The notes beneath the pieces were generated by a model, which saw only the letters and a list, made by a program, of their open reading frames with translations, made no database searches and was not told the DNA's origin. Shown here one piece after another: positions 21,764 through 31,176 of a stretch of 64,000 nt of DNA. The position numbers and the translations under genes were made by a program. Each line of letters opens with the position of its first letter. Position 1 is the first letter of the stretch. Origin of the DNA: Usnea hakonensis (lineage: Eukaryota; Ascomycota; Lecanoromycetes; Lecanorales; Parmeliaceae); the NCBI GenBank assembly GCA_013423325.1, contig BLJB01000005.1, forward strand, positions 62,001 to 126,000, read 5' to 3'.

Positions 21764-23005
21764 ATGAACGCTCATCTCATGGAGAGGCGAACGGATTACG
21801 GTGTTCAAGTCACGAAAGTGCAACGGCCCGTTTATCTGGTTAGTTTTCGCAGTAGATCATCCAATTTTACTTTGACCAAAGTCTAGGGTTTGATCTGGGG
21901 CGCTTTAGCCATTGCCGTCCTGTTCTGCAGCCTTCGATTCCTGGCTCGGATTCGGACCTTCAAGAAGCTACTCGTTGACGACTACTTCGTCCTGTTGGCT
22001 CTGGTTTTCGTCCTCGCCAATGCCATCATATGGCAGATCTACGCTCGGCATATGTACTATGTGGTGTCAGTGGCGGCTGGCTTGGAGATGCCGGGTAATG
22101 ATTTTGCGCAACTCGCCGAGAGCTATTTTAAATCCAACGCAGCTGTCATGATTCTTTTCTATTCAGCGCTTTGGTCAATCAAGATCTCCTTTCTTCTTTT
22201 TTTCAAACGCCTTGGCACGAATGTCCGAGGGCAGAAGCGCATATGGTGGCCTGTACTCGGAATAACCCTCGCAACTTATTTCGCCTGCATTGGTATCATA
22301 CAATATCGTTGTGACATTTCATCATTCGAGTACATTGCTATTAATTGTAAAAGCACAGCAGCAAAATCGTTCCAGAAAATCACATTGAACTTGAACTGTG
22401 CTTGGGATGTGATCACGGACTGTTTAAGTAGGTCAATGATTCTTTCTAAATATCATGCTGACTGGTGGCAGTCATGTTCATACCATTCAGAATGCTCAAG
22501 GGCGTGCAGATGGACTGGCGCCGGAAAGCCGCGCTCAGCGGTATCTTCTCTCTTGTCATTATTACCATGGTGTTCGCAATTGTCCGTACAACTCTTGTCG
22601 GTCCAGCCAAATCAACTCAGCTCGACGTTTCTGAGTTAAATTTGTGGAGCGCCATCGAGGCTTCCATCGGTTCGTAATCACTCAGTCGACTCAATGTGGA
22701 GACTCATCCTGATTTTAGCCATTATCGTCTCATGCCTCGCCACTTTCCGTAACCTCTTCTCGCGCGATAACAGTCGCCGTCAAAACCTCCAGAAACCGGC
22801 CATACCCGGCTCCTCGAACTTATTCCTCGGTGGAAGCGGAAAACGAAAAATTGTAAGGGATATTCTAGATTCGCTAGCATCAACGCCAGATCACGCCTCC
22901 TCGGGCTACCAGCAGCATACGGAGAACGCGAGCGATGCTCAGTCGATTATCGATCGTCACATCCACGGTGCGCACGATCTAGATGAAATGCCGAGGGCCG
23001 TGTAG
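21764..23005 (+). CDS. Pth11-like / fungal rhodopsin-domain integral membrane protein
   Basis: Exons 21764-21838, 21887-22427, 22472-22669 and 22719-23005 (introns 48, 44 and 49 bp) give 366 residues in frame. Family marks are VDDYFVLLALVF, IKISFLLFFKRLG, the paired-Cys extracellular region, LNLNCAWDVITDCLIMFIPF, then WSAIEASIAIIVSCLATFRNLF and a polar cytoplasmic tail. Seven hydrophobic spans can be counted. Members include fungal Pth11-type surface receptors, but most have no known ligand. It is intact, unlike the relative at 9.2-10.4 kb. Intron 1 is inferred: without it the frame has no ATG before GLIWGALAIAV. Confidence 0.85.
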
Positions 23006-24167
23006 TCAGGAAAGTCTTTGATTCTTGAGAGAGCACAATGTCATCGCATCCTCGCTTAGGATTCTTGGATTTGCCGGGGGTATTGGAGCTTGACCCGGGC
23101 TCGGCGCTAGCGATTAAAGCGAATTAACGCGGAAGTCATTGAATCAGCTGCTTTAGTAGGACACCGAATAGAGGTTCTTCATTTTCACAGTATACCTGAT
23201 TCTAATTTAGTACGAACCCAGTATATCTGAAGCATCGCTAACCAGCAACCTACGCAGCCCAGCAGTCGTAACCCTTGGAGTATCTGGGTTGACCTCTTCC
23301 ATCTCCAAGGTCAGATGTAAGTTGAGCGGAGATAGGATATTGAAAGACATAAAACCCAATAGGACTCTATCAAGAAGATCGCGAAACCCCTTCCCCCAGC
23401 TCATATTGGAAATTAGCTGCCTAGGATAAAGCTGGGTTGAGTCCGCCTTAGAACCAACGAAACACAGGGTACCGTGTAGCGAAAAAAAGGCGCCGGTCAG
23501 ATTAAGGTACTCAGTAAGTGTTCCAGCCAGGCTGCCTGAGAAAATTCGGGTGCACAGCTTGTTGAAAAGTGGCCTACGGAGTACAATTCGGTAATTAGCT
23601 TGCAGTCAAAATGGAGCTATAAACCACTAGAGAAGAAACTAGGGGTCCAAACGTAGAATATATACCTATAATATCACAAGTAAAGTTTACTCGACGCCCG
23701 TTTTAAACGCGGAGACGTTCGGTTCTTATCCCCAGCGTTATCATTCTTCGTCAATTCGTACGTATCGCCCTCCCACCCCTTCTCTACGCGATCCACATAC
23801 GCCCCGCCCCCCTCAGCAGAAATTAACCCTAATTATATACCAGCAACCTTTCAAGATGTCTGATATCCAAGAATTCGAGCGTAGCGCACCACGGTATGGA
23901 TCCTATTAGGTTAAGACAGGGTTCAGCGGTGAAGATCTAGAAGACCACTCGCGGGGAAATCGGTCGGCAGAGAATTCTGGAATACGCGCTAATAAACGCG
24001 GACTTGGCAGAGCCCTAGTGTAAACCTTCAATGGTCTGTTTACTTTTTGTCAGTACGTTTACAGGTCCCTACCTGACAGTCAACCACTCGAGACAACCCA
24101 TCATCCTGCGACTCCACAATCAATCTCCAGAAAGGCAGTACCCACACCACACTGCGCCAAAATCAAA
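23006..24167. other. Intergenic
   Basis: 1.16 kb with no supported gene. An ATG at 23856 opens only about 16 codons. AT-rich 23600-23700 and C-rich from 23770; a worn transposon remnant cannot be excluded, but I see no terminal repeats. Confidence 0.4.
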
Positions 24168-25217
24168 ATGGTAACCCTCCCCCCCCCCTTCCATCCTCCA
24201 AACCCTTCCTCCCACCACACACTAACAACCACTTTCCCCCCCCAGCAACCCCACCCCCCACCCTACAAACCCTCCCCCCTCTCCTACGGCTCCCCCCGCA
24301 CCTCCCCCTTCAAACGTCCCGACTCCCCCGCCTCACCCTTCCGCCGCCCGGACTCCCCTTCCTCCCCCACCCCCCTCACAACCAACCGCGCCACAACACC
24401 GACCCCCACCTCCCCCACAAAGCTTCAAACAACAGTCACCGCGACCCCGCCCTCGGAACCCGGCAGCTGGACGTCCCGCGGTGGTTTGAACGTTGCGGCC
24501 TCCCCTCTCCTCACGCCGACGACATCGAGAAGAGAAGGTACATTATTCCCCTCGCCGAGTCGTAGTGAGACTAGCAGTACCGCCACCATGACAGCCCCAC
24601 ATCAGTTACAACCCAACAACAACAACAACAGCGCCGCTGCACCAGAACGGCCGCCCATAATGGGAGAAATCGGAGGAATCGGAGGAGGCAACCCCCCAAC
24701 CCGCGACGCCCTCTCCCAGATCCCCCCCTCCCTTGTCCACGAACTGCGCGAGAGCTTCCAGATCCTAGACCGGGACAACGACGGCCTCGTCACGCGCGAG
24801 GACGTGGCGGACATGCTCACGAATCTAGGCGACGCCCCTAACCCCACAGTCCTCCCCAGATTCTTCCCCCCCTCAACCCCCCACCCCCTCCCCCTCCCCA
24901 CCTACCTCTCCACTCTCTCCACCCACCTCTCCCCCCTCTCCTCCCCCACCGAACTCCTAAACGCCTTTTCCGCCTTCGACGAGCGCGACAGCGGAGAGAT
25001 AGATCTCCGGGAACTGAAGGACGCATTGATGCACACGGCGCCGGGGGGGATGAGCGCGGGGGCGGTGGAGGAGGTGGTGGGGGGGTTTGTGGGGAGGAGG
25101 GAGTTTGGGAAGGGTGGTGGGGTGAGGGGGGAGGTGTTTCGGTATCGGGAGTGGGTGGGAGGGTTGGTGGGGGGGGAGGATAGGAAGGCGGAGGGGAGGG
25201 GGGAGGGGGAGAGGTGA
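24168..25217 (+). CDS. EF-hand protein, myosin regulatory light chain-like
   Basis: The likely start codon forms an exon by itself (24168-24170), followed by a 75-bp intron (24171-24245, CACTAACAACC branch region, CCCCAG end). Exon 2 is 24246-25217, giving 324 residues. Exon 2 opens with QPHPPPYKPSPLSYGSPRTS and SPFKRPDSP, the Pro/Ser leader of the fungal family. EF-hand 1 is FQILDRDNDGLVTREDVADM and EF-hand 2 is AFSAFDERDSGEIDLREL. Because the intron is a multiple of three and open, retaining it adds 25 residues. Members bind myosin heavy chain or act as calcium sensors in cytokinesis; the exact partner is inference. The coding strand is strongly C-rich at the 5' side and G-rich at the 3' end. 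Confidence 0.75.
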   Translation: MVTLPPPFHPPNPSSHHTLTTTFPPQQPHPPPYKPSPLSYGSPRTSPFKRPDSPASPFRRPDSPSSPTPLTTNRATTPTPTSPTKLQTTVTATPPSEPGSWTSRGGLNVAASPLLTPTTSRREGTLFPSPSRSETSSTATMTAPHQLQPNNNNNSAAAPERPPIMGEIGGIGGGNPPTRDALSQIPPSLVHELRESFQILDRDNDGLVTREDVADMLTNLGDAPNPTVLPRFFPPSTPHPLPLPTYLSTLSTHLSPLSSPTELLNAFSAFDERDSGEIDLRELKDALMHTAPGGMSAGAVEEVVGGFVGRREFGKGGGVRGEVFRYREWVGGLVGGEDRKAEGRGEGER

Positions 25218-25451
25218 GGGGGTTGTTGAGGCGATTGTGGAGGACGGGGTAATTCGGAACGAGGGATTGTGTTTGCGAGCAAGAATTATAGAGTATAATC
25301 TAAAAGAGGGAGCTATGGTACCTGTGTCAACTCTATCATCACAAGTGAAATCCTGCCAAAGCTATGCCGCCAAATGCTCATGCAAACGATGCAATTTCAG
25401 CCACCCACTCTATCAAACCTAACCCCATCAAACCAAAATATCCCACCCACC

Positions 25452-26876
25452 TCATTTCGATGTCTGCGAAAGCTTGACATGTGCCGCACTATCAAGCCTC
25501 TGCGACTCCCTATGAACAGCCACATTCTCCTTCCGAATCTCAATCTGTTCTCCACTGCTCAACTCCGGAACTGCATCCTTGGCCCCGCCGCCCTCTTTAT
25601 CCTTCTCAAGCCCGGCGACGAACTCGTCCAGACTCCTATGCTTGGCATCAAACTCCGCCATGCACGCCCCACAGATTCTGAGCGCGCACCATATGCATTT
25701 CCACCTCGCTTCGCCCTCGGCCTCTCCACAGGTCATGCAGGGGACCGGATTGACTTTGTTCCTGGACAACAGGATCCGTCTGTGTGATTGATAGCACTTG
25801 TAATGAATGACCGTCAGAGGCGGTGCAAGCACTGGAATGGGACCGTCCGGAAATGTTTTTGGCAAGTGAATAAAGGTTGGTGCCGCCGACTTTCGAGAAT
25901 TGAAGGAAGGCGCTTGCGATGAAGTCGATGAGACTTGAGAGTTGGAGAGGGCAGGAGAAAGCAAAGGCGGTGAAAGAAACGCAGGAGATTGAGTTTCACG
26001 TTTCTCGTCCCCTATTTTTGGCGTTGCGTCGCTGGAAGACATCATGATGGTGGTAATAGGGCGTTCGACATCTGGAAGATTGCTTGGGCGACGACGTGGT
26101 TCCGTGAGTGTGCTCGCTCTATGTTGCAATTTCTGAAGCCGAGGGTCAGGTGTCTCAAACTGAGAGCTGTCGAGATGCAGTGCGGTCAATGACGAGCGCC
26201 GCCGCGGAACATTGAATATGCCCGAAGATGTTCGGGCTGGTAAGATCGCCGGCTGGACTTGGTCACCGGAGGCCTGCTCACATGAGGGTTCAGGAGGATT
26301 AGCTGGGTCTGTGGAAATTGTCGCCGAGGTTTGCTTGCCCTTGAGCGGAACAGGCTTCCTGAGCACTGTCGAGACTTTGTTGCCCATGCTCTTCGGCCGC
26401 TCGGGGGACTTCGATTCAAGCAATTGGAACGCGCGGTGTTTTACCGGCGACGGTGTTGTTGCGTAAGTTGAATCGTTCGACGTGCCGCTTTTATCAACCG
26501 GGGATGACTCGACGCTAGAATTGCGAGACTGTTGCAATCTGGGATCTGAGGGCAATTGAGACTCCGAGTCCTGAGCTGCGTTTGTGCGTCTCAATCCTCC
26601 ATCTTTTGGTGGAGAGCAACCGTGAGAGTATGTGTGGTGAAAAGTATTTGTTGGAAGAGTGCGAAGAGTCTGGCGTGATGAGGATCTAGCAAGTTCTCTG
26701 ACGGATGAGAAGCCAAAAGCACGATGAGGATTTTGAGTCCTTGCTAGACTGGAAGTAGATGGATTATTCGCTGGTCGAAACCAGCTTTGAGGGGATTTAT
26801 TCCGAGTACGCTGGTCTGATGAGATGGGAGGGTCAGGCGACTGTGGTGGCCTACGCTTCTGGAGAAGCGGAGACAT
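25452..26876 (-). CDS. Disordered protein with C-terminal zinc-binding cysteine cluster
   Basis: A single 474-residue minus-strand frame with ATG at 26876. The first 330 residues are Ser/Pro/Arg-rich and low in structure. The C-terminal part has PCMTCGEAEGEARWKC, then IWCALRICGACMAEFD, a CxxC...CxxC...CxxC pattern that should bind zinc, followed by a short charged tail. I do not recognise a named family; similar proteins occur widely in Pezizomycotina without known function. Convergent with the EF-hand gene, 234 bp apart. Confidence 0.7.
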   Translation of the reverse strand: MSPLLQKRRPPQSPDPPISSDQRTRNKSPQSWFRPANNPSTSSLARTQNPHRAFGFSSVRELARSSSRQTLRTLPTNTFHHTYSHGCSPPKDGGLRRTNAAQDSESQLPSDPRLQQSRNSSVESSPVDKSGTSNDSTYATTPSPVKHRAFQLLESKSPERPKSMGNKVSTVLRKPVPLKGKQTSATISTDPANPPEPSCEQASGDQVQPAILPARTSSGIFNVPRRRSSLTALHLDSSQFETPDPRLQKLQHRASTLTEPRRRPSNLPDVERPITTIMMSSSDATPKIGDEKRETQSPAFLSPPLLSPALSNSQVSSTSSQAPSFNSRKSAAPTFIHLPKTFPDGPIPVLAPPLTVIHYKCYQSHRRILLSRNKVNPVPCMTCGEAEGEARWKCIWCALRICGACMAEFDAKHRSLDEFVAGLEKDKEGGGAKDAVPELSSGEQIEIRKENVAVHRESQRLDSAAHVKLSQTSK

Positions 26877-27494
26877 ACTCTTTCTGTTTCATTGAGCAGA
26901 AAGAGAAGGCAAGCAATCCGTCGCTTCTCGGCTTGGGGTATGAAGTCAAATTGTCAGGATGAGATGGAAGTGAAGGCAAATGCGGCGTCAAAATACGTTG
27001 TTCGAGAGAGTAAGAATGGGAGAGGGAGAAGTTTAATCAAGGAAGGAGCGAACAGATAAAAAGTCTTCTGGACGCAAACGCATTGGATTTCGGGTATTTT
27101 AGTGACAAGACCAGATATCTACTTCATATTACCGTTGAAATTTTCTTTTCTTCTTCTTCTTCTTCTTCTTTTATTTTTAAATTGAGGGATTGCATTAGGT
27201 ACTGCAAATGTGTTTTGAAAAGTACCTTGTGTCACTCGAAAATGGAATGGAGAAATACGGCCTAGGAGATACTATACTTATCCTCGGCGACAGATACTTG
27301 CCATTTTCTTGCCACTCATCTTATTTCATGACAGCATCAGAACAGCATCCGATCCCTGACACCCCATTAGTAGTTCATACGCTCGATTCACGTGCATCAC
27401 ACAGGATAAATAAAAATAGATTGCTTGCTTGCTTGCTTGACTTCTGCAATAGCCTACGACAAGGGCAGGGGCAGTAGCGGAGCTTGTGCCATGC
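26877..27494. repeat. Intergenic with microsatellites
   Basis: 618 bp with no gene. A (TTC)n run lies at about 27147-27171 and a (GCTT)n run at 27421-27439. Confidence 0.7.
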
Positions 27495-30422
27495 TCAATG
27501 ATTCCACACTGGACTTCTCTTACCCGGACTCATCACCAAAGCACTACCAACGACCGGACTCGCTGGATCACGCTGACTTGCCGGACTGCCACTGCCACTG
27601 CCTCCACTCTGCTGCCTACCCCTCTCTCTAATCACCTCTATCGCTCGGGCCGGCATCGGTGGTGCACCATCTTGGTCTTCCACGTCGGCATAAACGCTGT
27701 TACCGGAAAGCATCGAAGTGGAGCGTGGCCGATTGTCGCCGTGTCGAAAGGAGCCCGAATGGCTGCGGATGCCGTTGCTTGAATCTGGAGAGCCAAACGC
27801 TGGGAATCGGAAGGCTGGTGCGGTGGTATGGTGAGGTACGGTACCAGGAAGGTCACCTTCGGGAGTGATTGGACGTCCTTCATCCGGATTGCTCATCATT
27901 TGCTGCTCATGAAATGCATTTTCGACCATTTGAGCTTGATGCCAGGCTTGCTGAGTCGCATGGCGATTTTCCTGAATGGCTCGTTGGCAGACTTCCACTT
28001 CATTGATCGACCTTGCCTCAAACTGGATTCGCTCCAAGTCTTTTGCAGCTTGCTCGGAGTTCTTCCGTTGCTTTTCGTCCACACCCTGGCTCGTAGCTGA
28101 CTCAAGTCTATCGTACTGATCATTAAGCTTAGACTTTCGGGCAAGTAAGCGCTCCCTTTTCTGTTGGGTCGAAGTAGATTCAGCATGAATGGAAGACTTT
28201 TCTTGATGCGCGGATTCCTTGTCATGGAAGAGATCATCCCTCGTGTTGGTCTGATGAGTCCTTACCTCGTCCCAGTCAGCTTTCCTTTCTTTGGATGATC
28301 TAATCTCATCCTCTGGAAGGCAGCCCATTGATTCGATTTCTCCAGAGAGGGACGTGACTGCATCATCCGCTTGCCGAGTATGCTGGTTCCACTGCAGGTG
28401 ACGATTCAGATGAGCTTTGTCTTCACCTCCCAATTTGGAGATCTTGGCATTAAAAACTTCGATGTCCTTTTTCAGACACGCAGAAGCAGCCTTGTTATCC
28501 TTTTTACTTCTTTTCTGGCGAGTTTGAGCCTCGTTCAGACTTGACTCGAACGCTGCAATTGAGTTCTTCAGAGTTGTCGTCGGACTTGTAGGTGACGATG
28601 GGCGATGGGGTCGGTGAGCAGGGAGGGCTGACGATGCGTAGGGTTCTAGTTGATACATTAGCCATTTGAGGTAAGCGTAGAAGAGACGTCTGGAATTACC
28701 GTTCTCAGCAGGGAGCGAGGGCGCTGTGGTCACTGTCACCGAGTGAATTACAACACCGTCCTCGCTCTGGACGAAGCTGCACTTGTAGCTGGAGGACGGC
28801 GAAAGCCCAAAGACTTCGCCAGTCCACTGCCCATCTTCGCTCTCGTCTGTTGCAGTCGCCTCGAACCTTGTCGATGTCCAATCTGTGTCATTGATGCGAA
28901 CATAGAAGGGCTTTGACCGATCAATGCCAACGCTGGGAGTGATGCTTGGATTTTCAGAACCAGGACCCGACGCGGGTATTGCAAAAGAGCTTGCATTGAA
29001 GCGAAAGCTGGTTGGTAGCACGTCTGAGATCCAAACACAAGCGTCTTCTGAAACAAATGGTGCACTTCCGAGGTTTCTTGTGTCGATAGCATTCGCCCCG
29101 GAGACTTCTGAATGGGTATGAGACTGCTCGTACTCGTGCAATATGGTAATCTTTGTATGAGCGAAAGCGGCCCACAGAGGTTGCTGACTCCGGACATATG
29201 TACCCTGTTTTCGCTTCTTTTTTCCGCTTGAAATTTTGTCTCGTGCTTCCTTTGTGTTGGCAGACGGAAGTTTAGACATCGAATCAGCGGCGATGGAGAT
29301 GCCCTGGGAACCAGAATTGGTAGATGTTGTGACGATGGGACGGACTTGGGATCCTACTATTGCCTCCGGGTCCATTTTCTTATTGCTGGAGATCGGTTGA
29401 GAGTACTCTCGTTTTTGGATCCATCTCCTGGCAATGTGGACTAATCCCTGAATTAACACGTGAAGCGCGATCAGGATGCGGAACCAGCCAGCTGGTGAAC
29501 GAGTTTGTATGAAATCATTCGTAGAGAACAGCGTGGGGCTTTTTGACACGTAGGGTATGGACGATAAGATTGCGGACCAGTCATAGCCAAATAGTCGTTT
29601 CGGTATCCATTGATGACGAGCCATGTGACTGGCCGTTACGATGCCCATGCAGAGTAGTGTTCGATCCGAGCCCTTTTTTTTGCTGGCATTGCCGCCGCCT
29701 AGTTGTGTCGCTACCACGGCTTGTGCAAGTTCGATGCAAAGCGTTTGCATTGGTTCCCATATTACCAGCCACAAAATCAAGCCGAAAACATCCGTAACGA
29801 TGATCGTGGCCAACGATGGAGTGCCCCCTGAACCTTGAAAAATATCGCCGAAGCTGCTTGGTATAGATGACGAGCCAGTGGGAGTGATGAATGTCAGGAC
29901 GGCAAACAGAGCGTTGGTGACAGTCAGCATGGTTGGAGGCAGCGAGAGAAGGAAGATGAGGATCGCAAGGGTGTCGCCGAGAGGACAAGATCTCAGTATC
30001 GTGAGCGCGAGGTGCCATATGTTGTTGTCGTGGACCATGGGATTCTTTGCGGCGTTCACGTCGATCTTGCGAGGTGCGTGCTCGACGGAACCGTTGGAAT
30101 GATTCATTGGACTTGACGGTGCCTCCAAATCCTCGGGATAATTTTCCGACGATCCCTGGGTATTCTGATCCGCGGTTGAATAGGTATTTTGGGTATCTGA
30201 GGAGTCATCGTTGGTCCTGGTGTCAGGCAACCGCGTTGTCGTGCGAGCAGATGGAGAGGGTGAAGCGGGCAATGTCTTTGAATGGGAGGTCCCATCGGCG
30301 CTCCCACTGAGGTGACCATTCGACTTTTGCCTGACTATCCTCTTGCCGGGAGCGACGACGCCGTTCTCATGGCGGGTGTTGTGCTGATTTAAACCTCGTG
30401 CTTTGTTTCCTGCTCGTGGCAT
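27495..30422 (-). CDS. acrB: Ubiquitination network signalling protein AcrB
   Basis: A minus-strand frame 30422-27495, 975 codons if unspliced. A frame-neutral 54-bp intron (28699-28646: GTAATT donor, CTAG acceptor) probably removes 18 residues that fit the family poorly, leaving 957. A polar N-terminus of about 130 residues precedes three hydrophobic spans (PLGDTLAILIFLLSLP; ATIIVTDVFGLILWLVIW; FRILIALHVLIQGLVHIA), a middle domain, and a long coiled coil (about residues 640-860). The Ser/Gly tail ends SPGKRSPVWNH. In Aspergillus nidulans, AcrB acts with CreB, CreC and CreD in the ubiquitination pathway that affects carbon catabolite repression and acriflavine resistance. Identification is from overall architecture and remembered family sequence. 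Confidence 0.82.
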   Translation of the reverse strand: MPRAGNKARGLNQHNTRHENGVVAPGKRIVRQKSNGHLSGSADGTSHSKTLPASPSPSARTTTRLPDTRTNDDSSDTQNTYSTADQNTQGSSENYPEDLEAPSSPMNHSNGSVEHAPRKIDVNAAKNPMVHDNNIWHLALTILRSCPLGDTLAILIFLLSLPPTMLTVTNALFAVLTFITPTGSSSIPSSFGDIFQGSGGTPSLATIIVTDVFGLILWLVIWEPMQTLCIELAQAVVATQLGGGNASKKKGSDRTLLCMGIVTASHMARHQWIPKRLFGYDWSAILSSIPYVSKSPTLFSTNDFIQTRSPAGWFRILIALHVLIQGLVHIARRWIQKREYSQPISSNKKMDPEAIVGSQVRPIVTTSTNSGSQGISIAADSMSKLPSANTKEARDKISSGKKKRKQGTYVRSQQPLWAAFAHTKITILHEYEQSHTHSEVSGANAIDTRNLGSAPFVSEDACVWISDVLPTSFRFNASSFAIPASGPGSENPSITPSVGIDRSKPFYVRINDTDWTSTRFEATATDESEDGQWTGEVFGLSPSSSYKCSFVQSEDGVVIHSVTVTTAPSLPAENGNSRRLFYAYLKWLMYQLEPYASSALPAHRPHRPSSPTSPTTTLKNSIAAFESSLNEAQTRQKRSKKDNKAASACLKKDIEVFNAKISKLGGEDKAHLNRHLQWNQHTRQADDAVTSLSGEIESMGCLPEDEIRSSKERKADWDEVRTHQTNTRDDLFHDKESAHQEKSSIHAESTSTQQKRERLLARKSKLNDQYDRLESATSQGVDEKQRKNSEQAAKDLERIQFEARSINEVEVCQRAIQENRHATQQAWHQAQMVENAFHEQQMMSNPDEGRPITPEGDLPGTVPHHTTAPAFRFPAFGSPDSSNGIRSHSGSFRHGDNRPRSTSMLSGNSVYADVEDQDGAPPMPARAIEVIRERGRQQSGGSGSGSPASQRDPASPVVGSALVMSPGKRSPVWNH

Positions 30423-31176
30423 GAAGAGGCTTTTCCTCCAACTCAGTCAAAGCCACTGAGGCCCCTCATCGGCTGTAGAAAGAGGTATAAGGACCGGGCA
30501 GTTGAGAAGCGAGATCGATGGGTGCCAGCCACTTGGTTGTTAGTTATTATGATATTATTTATGGCTATTGTTGTGTACTTTAAGTAAAGATTCGAGTAAG
30601 GAAACAGCTAGTTAAGTCGGCAGTGGGCAACTTTAAGCTTTTCGGGAAAACAAGGCCGGCGTTGTAAAAGTAAAAAGTACAGGTACTATACTTTTAGTAA
30701 GGTACACACGGACCTTCGCTCCTGAACAACCTGGACTACACTCAAATCTCTTGAAAAACTTGCATTTGACGACTTTGGTACAGTCTATATATCTTATTGA
30801 ATCATCATTGAGCTACAGAGTCTGGAAGGATGGAAGGATACGTGTAATCTTTTTCTTCATTCATTTTACAAGGCGAGACGGAATATGCAGGGGTGGGGGG
30901 GGGGAAAAGGCAATGGCCAAGAAAATGTGGCAAGTAATCTGAAGCAGCCCTACAGGAGATGCCTTGTGTACGGCAAAGAATTAGAAAGCTGCTCTGCTCT
31001 TAGGCTCCTTTCGTTCTCCACAAAAGGCTTGGGAAAGAGCACCGGTCAGGGTGCATTGAGTGCGCCAGATAACGGACCTGAGATTGGAGTATGGGTATGA
31101 AATTCAGAATGTATGATCAATTATGAGGCTCTTATGATTACTACGGCTCTCCCTCTTTCCCGCTACGTACTGTTGA
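30423..31176. other. Intergenic, acrB promoter side
   Basis: 754 bp with no supported gene. A short G-run lies at about 30893-30905. Confidence 0.4.

Noticed and set aside
23600..24010. Possible worn retrotransposon or LTR remnant
   Set aside because: No terminal repeats, target-site duplication or coding remnant could be seen.
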